Shown piece after piece: positions 27,813-37,077 of a stretch of DNA of 64,000 bases. The notes below the pieces were generated by a model that did no database searches, was not told the origin of the DNA, and worked only from the letters and a program-made list of their open reading frames with translations. This DNA comes from Falsiruegeria litorea R37. GTDB taxonomy: Bacteria > Pseudomonadota > Alphaproteobacteria > Rhodobacterales > Rhodobacteraceae. The number at the start of each line of letters is the position of its first letter. Positions within the stretch are counted from its first letter, which is position 1. Location of the stretch: NCBI RefSeq assembly GCF_900172225.1, contig NZ_FWFO01000005.1, positions 1 through 64,000 of the forward strand, given 5' to 3'. Both the position numbers and the translations under genes were made by a program.

Positions 27813-27863
27813 TGAAAACCGCATTTTTGAGCAAAAAAGGAAATGCGACCAATGCGATGCCCC

Positions 27864-27893
27864 GTTGCCTCTGCTCCCCGCGCGGCCCATATA
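27864..27893 (+). promoter_or_regulatory. RpoH-type heat-shock promoter of hslV
   Basis: GTTGCC (27864-27869) and CCCATATA (27886-27893) fit the sigma-32 pattern CTTGAA-N13-16-CCCATNTA, with the -10 element the better match. Predicted start near 27900, 22 bases before the hslV ATG. This agrees with HslVU being a heat-shock protease. Confidence 0.55.
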
Positions 27894-27921
27894 GATCGCA
27901 ACTCACAAGCTGGAGGCACCC

Positions 27922-28479
27922 ATGGCAGACGATCAATTCCCCGGTTGGCACGGCACAACCATCATCGGCGTGAAAAAGGGCGGTGAGGTCGTGATCGCGG
28001 GCGACGGGCAGGTGAGCCTGGGACAGACCGTCATCAAGGGCACGGCGCGTAAGGTGCGCCGCCTGTCGCCGGGCGGGTGCGATGTGGTCTGTGGCTTTGC
28101 CGGATCAACGGCGGACGCTTTCACCCTGCTGGAGCGCCTGGAAACCAAGCTGGAAGCAACTCCGGGTCAGTTGGCGCGCGCGAGCGTTGAGCTGGCCAAA
28201 GATTGGCGCACCGACAAATACCTGCAAAAGCTTGAAGCGATGCTGATCGTAACCGACGGCACGGACATGTTCGTGATCACCGGGGCAGGGGACGTGCTGG
28301 AACCCGAACACAACGTCGCCGCCATCGGATCTGGCGGCAATTTCGCACTGGCAGCAGCGCGCGGCATGATGGACACCGACAAGGATGCCGAAGCAGTAGC
28401 GCGAGATGCCATGGCGATTGCGGCGGACATCTGTGTTTATACCAACGGTAAGCTGACCGTCGAAAAAATCGGGGGCTGA
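27922..28479 (+). CDS. hslV: ATP-dependent protease subunit HslV
   Basis: The product is 185 residues. HslV is the threonine peptidase core of the HslUV protease. The mature catalytic Thr lies in [12 protein letters not shown] (about residue 12), so a short propeptide is removed; [25 protein letters not shown] and the Gly-rich [13 protein letters not shown] follow. GGAGG lies before the ATG and a heat-shock-type promoter upstream. Unusually, hslU is not next in line: a convergent DM13 gene lies between. Confidence 0.96.
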   Translation: MADDQFPGWHGTTIIGVKKGGEVVIAGDGQVSLGQTVIKGTARKVRRLSPGGCDVVCGFAGSTADAFTLLERLETKLEATPGQLARASVELAKDWRTDKYLQKLEAMLIVTDGTDMFVITGAGDVLEPEHNVAAIGSGGNFALAAARGMMDTDKDAEAVARDAMAIAADICVYTNGKLTVEKIGG

Positions 28480-28496
28480 GCAAAAGCTCAACCCCC
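28471..28496 (+). terminator. Terminator-like hairpin at hslV stop
   Basis: GGGGGCTGAGC pairs with GCTCAACCCCC around an AAAA loop with one mismatch. It includes the hslV stop codon. No T-run follows, so termination may be weak or Rho-assisted. Confidence 0.45.
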
Positions 28497-28536
28497 TGTG
28501 GGCTTCGTCGTGAGTGGCGGCGCCCGATGGTGCGAT

Positions 28537-28932
28537 TTAGTTGATCTTAGCAACACCCAGTGGCACGCCTGCAACTTCGCACCAGATGTAGACCTCGTTG
28601 TATTTGGACGCGTCCAGAGTGGGCGGCACAGCGTATTGCTGTTTGCCGGTCAGGTGCAGCAGCGCGCCCAGTTTGGTGTCGGGGTCGTACTTGCCGTCCT
28701 TACCAAAAGCGACGCGCGGATCAGGGCCGCCATCCAACGAGAAGTCTTTGCCCAGCTCGACAATGTAGCGATCGCCATCCTTGACCACTTTGACACCGCC
28801 CGACGTGACGTGATTGCTGAGACCGGTAAACGTGCCCTTGGCGCCACCGGCCAGTGCGGCTCCGGTGCTTGCAACGGTCAATGCCATGCCAGATGCGGCT
28901 GCGGCCAGGAACAAAGAACGACGGTTCATCAT
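28537..28932 (-). CDS. DM13-domain exported protein, Tat-type signal
   Basis: The product is 131 residues. The N-terminus MMNRRSLFLAAAASG has the twin arginine followed by a hydrophobic stretch ending at AALA, suggesting Tat export. The mature part is one DM13 domain: GTFTGLSNHVTSGGV, YIVELGKDFSLDGGPDPRV, LTGKQQYAVP and the conserved EVYIWCEVAGVPLGVA with its Cys. DM13 has been proposed to act in electron transfer or redox. AGGGAGG lies 8 bases before the first ATG. It sits convergent to hslV and divergent from hslU. Confidence 0.82.
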   Translation of the reverse strand: MMNRRSLFLAAAASGMALTVASTGAALAGGAKGTFTGLSNHVTSGGVKVVKDGDRYIVELGKDFSLDGGPDPRVAFGKDGKYDPDTKLGALLHLTGKQQYAVPPTLDASKYNEVYIWCEVAGVPLGVAKIN

Positions 28933-29132
28933 GAGTGGGGACCTCCCTTGGAATTCTTAGGCTTGATTGCCTTGCGCTGACATTTGAGCAATCGGCGCGC
29001 GTTTGTAAGGGGGTCTCACGCGCCCCTGATCAGGCGTGTTTCGCGCGTGTTTCAGCGTGAGGAGCGCGTGATCATCTTGTGTTTTCCGCGCCCATGCTTA
29101 GGTTCCCCGATAACCCAACGGATAGAGTGACC

Positions 29133-30440
29133 ATGACCGACCTGACCCCGCGCGAGATTGTTTCTGAACTGGACCGTTTCATCATCGGCCAGAAGGATGC
29201 CAAACGGGCCGTCGCCGTGGCGTTGCGCAACCGCTGGCGGCGCAAGCAGCTGTCTGATGACCTGCGGGACGAGGTGTATCCCAAGAATATCCTGATGATC
29301 GGCCCCACCGGTGTCGGCAAGACCGAGATCAGCCGCCGCCTGGCGAAACTGGCCCGCGCGCCCTTCATCAAGGTCGAAGCGACAAAGTTCACCGAGGTGG
29401 GCTATGTCGGTCGCGACGTGGAACAGATCGTGCGCGATCTGGTGGATGCTGCCATCGCACAGACGCGTGAGTACATGCGTGAAGACGTCAAGGCCCGCGC
29501 CCACAAAGCGGCTGAGGATCGTGTGATCGAGGCGATTGCCGGCACCGATGCCCGCGAAGCCACGCGCGACATGTTCCGCAAGAAGCTCAAATCGGGCGAA
29601 TTGGACGACACCGAGATTGAACTGGAACTGTCCGACACAACAAACCCGATGTCGATGTTCGAAATTCCGGGTCAGCCCGGCGGCAACATGGGCATGATGA
29701 ACCTGGGCGATATGTTCGGCAAAGCCTTTGGTGGTCGCACGACCCGCAAAAAGTTGACCGTTTCCGAAAGCTATGAGGTGCTGATCGGGGAAGAGGCCGA
29801 CAAGCTGCTGGATGATGAAACCGTTACCCGCATTGCGTTGGAAGCCGTTGAGCAGAACGGGATCGTGTTCCTGGACGAGATCGACAAGGTCTGCGCCCGC
29901 ACAGACGCGCGCGGCGGCGACGTCAGCCGCGAAGGCGTGCAGCGCGATCTGCTGCCCCTGATCGAAGGCACCACCGTGTCGACCAAACATGGCCCCGTTA
30001 AAACCGACCACATCCTGTTCATCGCGTCCGGCGCGTTCCACATCGCCAAACCGTCGGATCTGCTGCCCGAGCTTCAGGGCCGACTGCCAATCCGCGTTGA
30101 ACTGCGCCCGCTGACCGAAGAGGATTTCGTGCGCATCCTGACCGAAACTGACAACGCGCTGACCCGCCAGTACACCGCCTTGATGGGCACCGAAGAAGTC
30201 GCTGTCACCTTTACCGACGATGGCATTGCCGCGTTGGCCAAGATTGCTGCGGACGTGAACCAGTCGGTTGAAAACATCGGCGCGCGTCGTCTTTACACCA
30301 TCATGGAACGCGTGTTCGAGGAACTGTCGTTCACCGCGCCTGACCGGTCAGGGGACGCCGTGACCGTGGACGCAGGTTTTGTACAGGAAAACGTGGGCGC
30401 TCTGGCGCAATCGACGGATGTCAGCCGCTACGTTCTCTAG
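29133..30440 (+). CDS. hslU: ATP-dependent protease ATPase subunit HslU
   Basis: The product is 435 residues. HslU unfolds substrates and feeds them to HslV. Features are the N-terminal [17 protein letters not shown], Walker [11 protein letters not shown], the [15 protein letters not shown] pore region, an inserted I domain (about 115-230), Walker [10 protein letters not shown], and the sensor arginine region [19 protein letters not shown]; the tail ends DVSRYVL. Start 29133 follows the family; the ribosome site (GAGTGACC) is modest. Separated from hslV by a DM13 gene on the other strand. Confidence 0.96.
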   Translation: MTDLTPREIVSELDRFIIGQKDAKRAVAVALRNRWRRKQLSDDLRDEVYPKNILMIGPTGVGKTEISRRLAKLARAPFIKVEATKFTEVGYVGRDVEQIVRDLVDAAIAQTREYMREDVKARAHKAAEDRVIEAIAGTDAREATRDMFRKKLKSGELDDTEIELELSDTTNPMSMFEIPGQPGGNMGMMNLGDMFGKAFGGRTTRKKLTVSESYEVLIGEEADKLLDDETVTRIALEAVEQNGIVFLDEIDKVCARTDARGGDVSREGVQRDLLPLIEGTTVSTKHGPVKTDHILFIASGAFHIAKPSDLLPELQGRLPIRVELRPLTEEDFVRILTETDNALTRQYTALMGTEEVAVTFTDDGIAALAKIAADVNQSVENIGARRLYTIMERVFEELSFTAPDRSGDAVTVDAGFVQENVGALAQSTDVSRYVL

Positions 30441-30493
30441 ACGCCGACAGAAAATCCGCTAGCGTGGTTACGTTCGCTAAAGGAGCATCCAGC

Positions 30494-31615
30494 GTGCGGA
30501 TTATCTGGTTTCTGTTTTTTGGGCTGCTTCTCGCAACCTGCACCGATCGCAGCTATTCCCCGGTTGTGCCCAGCGCGTTGGACGTGGGCACGCCCAAAAC
30601 CGTGTTTGCCGCAACCTCGCGCGTGAAAGAAGCAGATGGCAGTTTTGCCCATCGCCGGTCCGAAAACCTGAGCCTGTTGGAATTGACCGTGTCGATCCCA
30701 CCGTCCCACACGCCGGGGTCGCTTGACTTTGCCTATGCCAATCCGAACCCACACAAAGAATTCACGCTGGCCGGGCGCGAAGAGTTCGTCAGTCTTGACG
30801 CCTTTTCCCAACGTCTGAACCAAGAGATCCGGAAAGAGGGCGTGCCGTCGCGCGATGTCACCATCTTTGTGCATGGCTATAACTCGACCCAGACCGAAAC
30901 CGCGTTCCGCGCCGCGCAGTTGTCACACGACATTCAGTTGCCCGGCGCCATGGTGATTTACTCCTGGCCAAGCCGCGGCAAACCCTTTGGTTATGCCTAC
31001 GACTATGACAGCGTGCTTTTTGGGCGTGACGGGCTGGAACGCGTAATCCGCAAGATCAAGGCCACAGGGGTGAACAACATCTTTATCGTGGCGCATTCCA
31101 TCGGGTCCGTCCTGACGATGGAGATGCTGCGTCAAGCCGACATTCGTGAACCTGGCTGGGCCGACCGAAACCTGAGCGGCGTTGTCCTGCTGTCCCCGGA
31201 CATCGACGTGGATCTGTTCAAGTCACAGATGGGCAGCCTGAGAAAGGTGCCGCAACCCTTCGTTGTGGTGGTTTCGGAAAAGGATAAAGCGCTGAACATT
31301 TCAGGCCGTCTGCGCGGCAACTCGGATGCGCAGCGGTTGGGTAACATCTCATCCATCGAGGCGGTAGCGGACCTGCCGATTAACATCGTCGACACCACGG
31401 CCTTTGCCGGTGATGCGCAATCCTCGCACCTTGTGGCCGGGACATCGCCGACACTGATCGCGATGCTGCAATCCATTCGCGCAATGGACGATTCTTTTGA
31501 AGCTGATCCAAGCAATTTGGATTTCTTCCTGCCGCAGGGCGCAGATTCCACACCTGACCACGCACGCGAGATTGTCTTGAACAAGGGTGGATTCACCGGA
31601 GACTACGACCGGTGA
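30494..31615 (+). CDS. Alpha/beta hydrolase, DUF900 (COG4782) esterase
   Basis: The product is 373 residues. A hydrophobic N-terminus ending LLLATC may be a membrane anchor or an imperfect lipobox. The alpha/beta fold follows: FVHGYN oxyanion loop near 130, nucleophile elbow AHSIGS near 205, acid in LLSPDIDVD, and a late His in SSHLVAG. Substrate unknown. The GTG at 30494 is chosen because AAAGGAGC sits at normal spacing. Its stop overlaps the following MFS gene start (GTGA). Confidence 0.8.
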   Translation: MRIIWFLFFGLLLATCTDRSYSPVVPSALDVGTPKTVFAATSRVKEADGSFAHRRSENLSLLELTVSIPPSHTPGSLDFAYANPNPHKEFTLAGREEFVSLDAFSQRLNQEIRKEGVPSRDVTIFVHGYNSTQTETAFRAAQLSHDIQLPGAMVIYSWPSRGKPFGYAYDYDSVLFGRDGLERVIRKIKATGVNNIFIVAHSIGSVLTMEMLRQADIREPGWADRNLSGVVLLSPDIDVDLFKSQMGSLRKVPQPFVVVVSEKDKALNISGRLRGNSDAQRLGNISSIEAVADLPINIVDTTAFAGDAQSSHLVAGTSPTLIAMLQSIRAMDDSFEADPSNLDFFLPQGADSTPDHAREIVLNKGGFTGDYDR

Positions 31616-32832
31616 AACTCCAATCTGCGCTGGAGTTTCTGACACAGAATGCCCGGTGGTTGACCGCTGGTGGTGTGCTGACGTTTTTGTCGAGCTTTGG
31701 TCAGACCTTTTTCATCTCGGTCTTTGCCGGCGAAATCCGCGAGACGTTTGACCTGAGCCATGGGGAATGGGGTGGCCTTTATTCCCTTGGTACGATGGTA
31801 TCAGCTGTCGTGATGGTCTGGGCCGGCGCTGCAACTGATTTCTTTCGTGTACGCCTGTTGGGTCCCCTCATTCTGGCTGGGCTGGTTGTTGCCTGTCTCG
31901 TGATGGGACTGAACACTTGGGTCTGGGCCTTGCCGATCAGCGTTTTTCTATTGCGGTTCTTTGGGCAGGGGATGAGCAGCCATATGGCCATGGTGGCCAT
32001 GGCGCGCTGGTTCACCGCGACACGGGGACGGGCGCTGTCCATTGCTACATTGGGTTTCGCAGTGGGAGAGGCGCTGCTGCCGCTGGCCTTTGTCACCGCA
32101 ATGCTTAGCGTGCATTGGCAAACCTTGTGGATCCTCAGCGCCGGCATTTGCGCCATGGGCATTCCGGTCTTGATCCTGTTGCTGCGGCACGAGCGGACAC
32201 CGCAAAGCCTGGCAAAGAGCAATGCAAGCACCGGGATGGAGGGGCGCCATTGGACGCGGGCAGAGGCGCTGCGGCACCCGTTGTTCTGGACGCTGATGCC
32301 TGCGATCCTGGGGCCGTCCGCCTTTGTGACAGCTCTGTTTTTTCATCAGGTGCACTTGGCCGAGATCAAAGGCTGGTCGCATATCCAGCTGGTGTCGTTG
32401 TTCCCGGTCTATACGGCTGCCGGTATCGTTGCGATGCTCACCACCGGCTGGGCATTGGACAGGTTCGGCACCGCACGATTGATGCCATTCTACATGCTGC
32501 CCTTCGTTGTCGGATTCTTGTCATTCGCTTTGGGCAATTCGCTGCCTTTGGCTTTGATCGGGTTTGTGTTCCTCGGCCTCACCAGCGGTGCAATCGCCAC
32601 CCTGATCCCGGCCTTTTGGGCCGATTTCTATGGCACCGCGCACATTGGCGCGATCAAGGCGCTGGCCACGGCGGTCATGGTTTTGGGGTCAGCCATCGGT
32701 CCGGCCATCACGGGCGCACTGATCGACGTTGGTATCGGGTTCGAGACTCAGCTTATCGGGGTTGTGGTCTATTTCATCATGGTCAGTGCGCTGACCACAT
32801 GGGGCGTCAGGCGCGCAGCCCAAACACTTTAA
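31612..32832 (+). CDS. MFS transporter
   Basis: The product is 406 residues with twelve predicted membrane helices in two sets of six, split by a hydrophilic loop (about 195-220). The loop after helix 2 (GAATDFFRVR) and its counterpart GWALDRFGTARLM show the MFS motif A pattern. It resembles monocarboxylate/oxalate-formate-type carriers, but the substrate cannot be read from the sequence. Starts at GTG 31612 overlapping the esterase stop; its own stop overlaps the convergent smr gene by four bases. Confidence 0.85.
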   Translation: MKLQSALEFLTQNARWLTAGGVLTFLSSFGQTFFISVFAGEIRETFDLSHGEWGGLYSLGTMVSAVVMVWAGAATDFFRVRLLGPLILAGLVVACLVMGLNTWVWALPISVFLLRFFGQGMSSHMAMVAMARWFTATRGRALSIATLGFAVGEALLPLAFVTAMLSVHWQTLWILSAGICAMGIPVLILLLRHERTPQSLAKSNASTGMEGRHWTRAEALRHPLFWTLMPAILGPSAFVTALFFHQVHLAEIKGWSHIQLVSLFPVYTAAGIVAMLTTGWALDRFGTARLMPFYMLPFVVGFLSFALGNSLPLALIGFVFLGLTSGAIATLIPAFWADFYGTAHIGAIKALATAVMVLGSAIGPAITGALIDVGIGFETQLIGVVVYFIMVSALTTWGVRRAAQTL

Positions 32833-33416
32833 CGCAACCTGCGCAGATAGACGTAATACGCCCCATAGCCACCATGAGACAGATGCGCCGGCGTCACCTG
32901 CATCACCGCCTTGGACAGCGGCGGCAAAGACAGCCACTGCGGAACCTGATTGCGCAGCACACCGCGCGGGGTTGGAATGGGGCCAGGTTCATCGCGGTCT
33001 TTACCCTTGCCCGTGATCACCAGAACCAAACGCTTGCCGGATGCCTGCGACGACAGGATGAAACGCGTCAGCGCAGGGTGGGCGGTGTCCACGCGCATGC
33101 CGTGCAAGTCGATCCGGCCTTCGGGCTTCAGCTTACCACGTTTCATTCGGCCATACGCCTTGTTGTCCATCTGTACGGGCATCTTGGACAGGTGTTGCGT
33201 GATAGATGGTTTCAGGCTGTTGCGTGCAGGTTTCGCGCCGGCTTTTTGACCCACCGAAAACTTGGTCAGGGGTTCTATCGGGTCCTTGGTCGGTTTCGGT
33301 TTGGGAAGCGAAGTTGCATGGCCTTCCTCGACCCGCGCCGGGTTCAGGCGATCCGCCTTTTCAACAACCTTGTTCCAAAGGTCGACTTCTTCTTCTGACA
33401 ATCTGCGTCGGGCCAT
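32829..33416 (-). CDS. Smr-domain protein
   Basis: The product is 195 residues. The C-terminal half is a Smr domain: RIDLHGMRVDTAH (near 103), LVLVITGKGKDR, and GVLRNQVPQWL. Stand-alone Smr proteins act as endonucleases or RNA-binding proteins, with recent links to ribosome-collision rescue in other bacteria. The N-terminal half is basic and probably disordered. The start shares one base with the mltA stop (TGATG), so it is translationally coupled within the tim44-mltA-smr operon. Confidence 0.88.
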   Translation of the reverse strand: MARRRLSEEEVDLWNKVVEKADRLNPARVEEGHATSLPKPKPTKDPIEPLTKFSVGQKAGAKPARNSLKPSITQHLSKMPVQMDNKAYGRMKRGKLKPEGRIDLHGMRVDTAHPALTRFILSSQASGKRLVLVITGKGKDRDEPGPIPTPRGVLRNQVPQWLSLPPLSKAVMQVTPAHLSHGGYGAYYVYLRRLR

Positions 33417-34468
33417 CAGAACCCATCCGGCAACAAGGCATAGGCCTGCTGAATGGGCAACAACACCAGCATCCGTCCCGGATCACGTAGACGGCCGGCG
33501 GCCTGACCGGCCGCGTCTCCGGTGCCAAAAAAGATATCGGCCCGCTGCGCGCCTTTGATGGCTGATCCGGTATCCTGAGCGATCATCAGGCGGCGCATCT
33601 TCCCCGCGCCATCCTTTTCCACCCAGACCGGAGCACCAAGCGGCGTAAAGGCAGGATCAACCGCAATCGAGCGCATTGCCGTCACCGAACGGTTCATCGC
33701 ACCGAGAGGACCATCAGCCGAGGATACACGCCGTACCTCGCGAAAAAACACATAACTGGGGTTGTGCAACAACAGCTCGACGCCGGCGGTTGGGTTACGG
33801 CGTACCCAGTTCTTGATCACCTGCGCGCTCACTTGGTGGGCGCTGTAGACGCCACGGCGCACCAGTTCGACCCCGATGGACCGATAGGAATGCCCGTTGG
33901 CGCCGCCATATCCCACCCGAACCGTCGATCCGTTGGTCAGGCGGATACGCCCGGACCCCTGGATCTGCAAAAAGAACAGCTCGACCGGGTCATCGACCCA
34001 GGCAATTTCCAACCCACGGTTGTCCATCACGCCGCTTGTCAGGATCTCACGCCGGCTGAGCCAGGGGTTCGATGCCTTTGCTTCGGGCGGCATTTTATAG
34101 ACCGGATAACGGAACCGGCTGGTCGGGACACGAGACCCTTCAAGCTCGGGCTCGAAATACCCTGTGAACATCGCGTCTTTGCCGTCCTGGATCAGGACTG
34201 GACGAAAGAAAAGCTCGAAAAACGACCGCGCTGTTTCCCGCGAATGGGTCTGTGCCACGGCACACAGCGACGACCAATCTGGATCGTCGAAGTCGGCACA
34301 CGTGTTGAGGAATGTGTCAAAGGCCGCAGCGTGATCATCTGCGGCCCATCCATCCAGATCGTCAAAAGAGGCAACGGTGTACGTGATGTCAGACCCGTTG
34401 CCCGAAGCAGAACCTGCTGCGGTCATAACGGCACACGCCAGAAACACCGACCGCAGCGCTGCAATCAT
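33416..34468 (-). CDS. mltA: Membrane-bound lytic murein transglycosylase A
   Basis: The product is 350 residues. A Sec signal peptide (about 1-22, ending AGSASG) leads to the MltA barrel with MFTGYFEPELEGSR and a 3D domain at the end: SIAVDPAFTPLGAPVWVE, then QDTGSAIKGAQRADIFFGTG, carrying the catalytic Asp residues. It cleaves peptidoglycan glycan strands to form 1,6-anhydroMurNAc, which ties to the recycling genes amgK-murU in this window. No lipobox Cys is evident. ATGA overlap with the tim44 stop. Confidence 0.92.
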   Translation of the reverse strand: MIAALRSVFLACAVMTAAGSASGNGSDITYTVASFDDLDGWAADDHAAAFDTFLNTCADFDDPDWSSLCAVAQTHSRETARSFFELFFRPVLIQDGKDAMFTGYFEPELEGSRVPTSRFRYPVYKMPPEAKASNPWLSRREILTSGVMDNRGLEIAWVDDPVELFFLQIQGSGRIRLTNGSTVRVGYGGANGHSYRSIGVELVRRGVYSAHQVSAQVIKNWVRRNPTAGVELLLHNPSYVFFREVRRVSSADGPLGAMNRSVTAMRSIAVDPAFTPLGAPVWVEKDGAGKMRRLMIAQDTGSAIKGAQRADIFFGTGDAAGQAAGRLRDPGRMLVLLPIQQAYALLPDGF

Positions 34469-35121
34469 GCGTCCGTGGCGACAAGCAGCCAGTTCGGATC
34501 GTCGGTGCCCATGGTGCGGGCAAAGGTCCACGTATCCTTTTGGCGTTTGACGGTGTTTGCGTTGCCTTCGATGATGTCTCCACCACGGTCACGCACGACC
34601 GAGGTCAGCTCGCCGACAAAGCGCATGGTGATCTCGGCCAGTTGGCTGTCCTTGTCAAACTTGGCATCCACCAGGGTGGTTTCGCGAACCCCGATAAACT
34701 CGGCCTCGATCTTCAGACCTTGATCTTCGCGGTCAGAAACAACGCTTACGAAGGTTTCGAACACATCTTCGGCCAGGAACGGCTGGATGTCGTTCAGATC
34801 GCCGCGCTCGAATCCCATGACGATCATCTCATAGGCGCCGCGTGAACCCTGGACAAAATCGGTGACTGAAAATCCGGGTTCGATCCGCTTCATCGCGGTC
34901 AATTCCTGCGCCTGCGGGCTGTCTTCGGCAACGTGATCGGTGATGTCCCGATCCGGGCCACCCTCGATCACTTCAAAGTCGCGGGCCGTGCGACCATTGG
35001 GCTGTTGTGGCACGGGGGGCTTTTCGAAACCTTCACGCGTACCCAGAACACTGCGCAAGCGCAGAATGAGAAAAATGGCGATGCCGGCCAATACCAAAAG
35101 CTGGATCAAGGGTGAGTTCAT
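34465..35121 (-). CDS. Tim44/TimA-domain membrane protein
   Basis: The product is 218 residues. One N-terminal helix (about 5-22) anchors a hydrophilic linker and a C-terminal Tim44-like domain (about 75-218: GFSVTDFVQGSRGAYEMIVMGFERGDL to DDPNWLLVATDA). Bacterial Tim44 homologues (TimA) are regarded as relatives of the mitochondrial import motor component; their bacterial role is unclear. GAGGAAGAA precedes the ATG. First gene of tim44-mltA-smr. Confidence 0.9.
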   Translation of the reverse strand: MNSPLIQLLVLAGIAIFLILRLRSVLGTREGFEKPPVPQQPNGRTARDFEVIEGGPDRDITDHVAEDSPQAQELTAMKRIEPGFSVTDFVQGSRGAYEMIVMGFERGDLNDIQPFLAEDVFETFVSVVSDREDQGLKIEAEFIGVRETTLVDAKFDKDSQLAEITMRFVGELTSVVRDRGGDIIEGNANTVKRQKDTWTFARTMGTDDPNWLLVATDA

Positions 35122-35147
35122 TTCTTCCTCGTTTCAGGCAAGAGGCT

Positions 35148-35176
35148 TTGTAAGCAAGGCCTCAGGCCACTATGTA
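35148..35176 (+). promoter_or_regulatory. Sigma-70 promoter of fxsA
   Basis: TTGTAA (35148-35153), 17 bases, then TATGTA (35171-35176). The -10 sits in a CTATGTAGGGGACA sequence that recurs exactly at the rho promoter (39976-39989). Predicted start near 35183. Confidence 0.55.
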
Positions 35177-35229
35177 GGGGACAGGGCGGTGCAAGTCCAC
35201 CGTTCTGCCCTAAGGAAAGGATAACCTAA

Positions 35230-35763
35230 ATGTACCTGTTTCTGGCCTTTTTGCTGGTTCCGATCATCGAAATAGCCTTGTTCATCCAAGTTGGCGGCCT
35301 GATTGGGCTTTGGCCAACCCTTGCAATTGTTGTGCTGACAGCGGTGTTGGGCACCTGGTTGGTGCGGACACAAGGTCGCATGGCGATGGGACAGTTGCAG
35401 CAGGCCTTTTCCACCCTGGATGACCCGACCGAGCCTTTGGCCCATGGTGCGATGATCCTGTTTTCCGGCGCATTGCTCCTGACGCCCGGTTTTTTTACCG
35501 ACGCCGTCGGCTTTGCCTTGCTGGTACCCGGCGTCCGGGTGGCGGTGTTCCGCTATCTTCGGTCCAAGGTGACGGTATCGAGCTTTCAGATGGGCGGCGA
35601 CCCCCGGTTTCAGAACATGCACTCTGGCTTTGATCCCAGACAGGGCACACGCCATCCCGGTGGACCCGGCGACATCATCGACGGCGAATACGAAGAGGTC
35701 GGCAAACCGCGTGACCCCAACGCCCCACCGTCAGGTTGGGTCGAAGGACCGGACCGCCATTGA
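35230..35763 (+). CDS. fxsA: FxsA-family membrane protein
   Basis: The product is 177 residues. Three to four hydrophobic segments fill residues 1-110: MYLFLAFLLVPIIEIALFIQVGG, then LAIVVLTAVLGTWLVR with the RTQGRMAM loop, and LLLTPGFFTDAVGFALLVPGVR, all family blocks. The C-terminus is polar and Pro/Gly-rich. Overexpressed FxsA in E. coli relieves phage T7 exclusion by F plasmids; its normal role is unknown. AAGGA lies upstream of the ATG. Confidence 0.9.
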   Translation: MYLFLAFLLVPIIEIALFIQVGGLIGLWPTLAIVVLTAVLGTWLVRTQGRMAMGQLQQAFSTLDDPTEPLAHGAMILFSGALLLTPGFFTDAVGFALLVPGVRVAVFRYLRSKVTVSSFQMGGDPRFQNMHSGFDPRQGTRHPGGPGDIIDGEYEEVGKPRDPNAPPSGWVEGPDRH

Positions 35764-35819
35764 GGTGATAGGGGCAAGCTGCTAAGCAGTGTCGAATTTG
35801 ATTTTCACGGAGCAAATCC

Positions 35820-36323
35820 ATGGCCGAAAACGGCGCCGCCGAAGGCAACCAACAGCAGCAACCCCCCCAAGTTCAGATGCGCGTTCTGGGACAGTTCATC
35901 CGCGACCTGTCGTTCGAAAACGTAATGGCGCAAAAAGGCGCGTCGGGTGACGTACAGCCGGACGTCAACGTTCAGGTGAACCTGGACGCCAAGAAACGTT
36001 CGACCGATCACCAATACGAAGTTGCGATCAAGCTGAACATCGAATCCAAGGCGAAAGAACTGGGTGAAACCCTGTTCGTGTTCGAGATCGATTACTGCGG
36101 CATCTTCCACGTCGAAGGCGTGGCCGAGGATCAGCTGCATCCGTTCCTGCTGATCGAATGCCCGCGCATGTTGTTCCCATTCCTGCGCCGCATCGTCAGC
36201 GATGTGACCCGCGATGGTGGCTATCCGCCGCTGAATCTGGACAACATCGATTTTGTTGCGCTCTATCGCAACGAGCTGGCGCGCCTGCAGGCCGCGCAGC
36301 AAGAACAACAGGCTGACGCCTGA
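35820..36323 (+). CDS. secB: Protein-export chaperone SecB
   Basis: The product is 167 residues. It keeps unfolded preproteins export-competent and delivers them to SecA. Typical blocks: QVLGQFIRDLSFENV-like start (QMRVLGQFIRDLSFEN), YEVAIKLNIESKA, GIFHVEGV, and LLIECPRMLFPFLRRIVSDVTRDGGYPPL. The N-terminus and C-terminus are Gln-rich extensions common in alphaproteobacteria. Starts 56 bases after fxsA. Confidence 0.96.
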   Translation: MAENGAAEGNQQQQPPQVQMRVLGQFIRDLSFENVMAQKGASGDVQPDVNVQVNLDAKKRSTDHQYEVAIKLNIESKAKELGETLFVFEIDYCGIFHVEGVAEDQLHPFLLIECPRMLFPFLRRIVSDVTRDGGYPPLNLDNIDFVALYRNELARLQAAQQEQQADA

Positions 36324-36330
36324 TTTCGGA

Positions 36331-36363
36331 AAACGCGCTTGGGGCCGGCCCTCAGGCGCGTTT
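36331..36363. terminator. Hairpin between convergent secB and dnaQ
   Basis: AAACGCGC (36331-36338) pairs with GCGCGTTT (36356-36363) around an inner GGGCCGGCCC dyad. It covers the dnaQ stop codon and could end both transcripts, though T-runs are short. Confidence 0.4.
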
Positions 36364-37077
36364 CCACATCGCATCTTCCCCCAAATTATCGACAAAGGCC
36401 AGATGGGCTTCTTGCTCTTGGGCCGTGAGGCGTGAGGGCAGGGGATTGGGCCGCGCGGTCGGGCGCCAGTCATCAGCGACAGCGCCACCAGCACCGCCTT
36501 GAACCTGCGACAGGCCAAAGTCGGGCTGCTTGCCACCGATCAGCTCCAGATACACCTCAGCCAGGATTTCACTATCCAGCAAAGCGCCGTGCAGCGTCCG
36601 GTTTGTGTTGTCGATGCCAAATCGGCGGCACAACGCATCCAGTGACGCCGGCGAGCCAGGAAATTTCTTGCGTGCGATGGCTAGCGTGTCGAGCGCTTGC
36701 TCCCATGGGATTTCCGGCAGACCCATCCATCGCAGTTCGGCATTCAGGAATTTGATGTCAAAGGCGGCGTTGTGGATCACCAGCTTGGAATCACCAATAA
36801 AGTCGCGAAAGGCCTGACCCACCTTGGCAAAAACGGGCTTATCTCGCAGCGTCACCGCGCCCGGGCCAGGCTGTTGAGGGGATTCCAGCAGGTCGGGACC
36901 AATCCCATGCACGCCAAACGCCTCAAGTGGCATAGAGCGTTCGGGGTTGATGTATTGATGATAGGTCTCGCCCGTGGCCACGTGGTTCCACAGCTCGACG
37001 GCACCGATTTCAACAATCCGGTCGCCGCTTTCGGGATCAAACCCGGTGGTTTCCGTATCAAGAACGATTTCACGCAT
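36352..37077 (-). CDS. dnaQ: DNA polymerase III epsilon subunit (3'-5' proofreading exonuclease)
   Basis: The product is 241 residues. Exonuclease motifs are intact: Exo I LDTETTGFD, Exo II HNAAFDIKFLN, Exo III with HGALLDSEILAEVYLEL. A proline-rich insert (ESPQQPGPGAVTLR, about 66-79) lies between the HGIGPD and DKPVFAKVGQAF blocks. The C-terminus (QEQEAHLAFVD) would bind the alpha subunit. It overlaps the coaE stop by eight bases and ends the maf-aroE-coaE-dnaQ operon. Confidence 0.95.
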   Translation of the reverse strand: MREIVLDTETTGFDPESGDRIVEIGAVELWNHVATGETYHQYINPERSMPLEAFGVHGIGPDLLESPQQPGPGAVTLRDKPVFAKVGQAFRDFIGDSKLVIHNAAFDIKFLNAELRWMGLPEIPWEQALDTLAIARKKFPGSPASLDALCRRFGIDNTNRTLHGALLDSEILAEVYLELIGGKQPDFGLSQVQGGAGGAVADDWRPTARPNPLPSRLTAQEQEAHLAFVDNLGEDAMWKRA

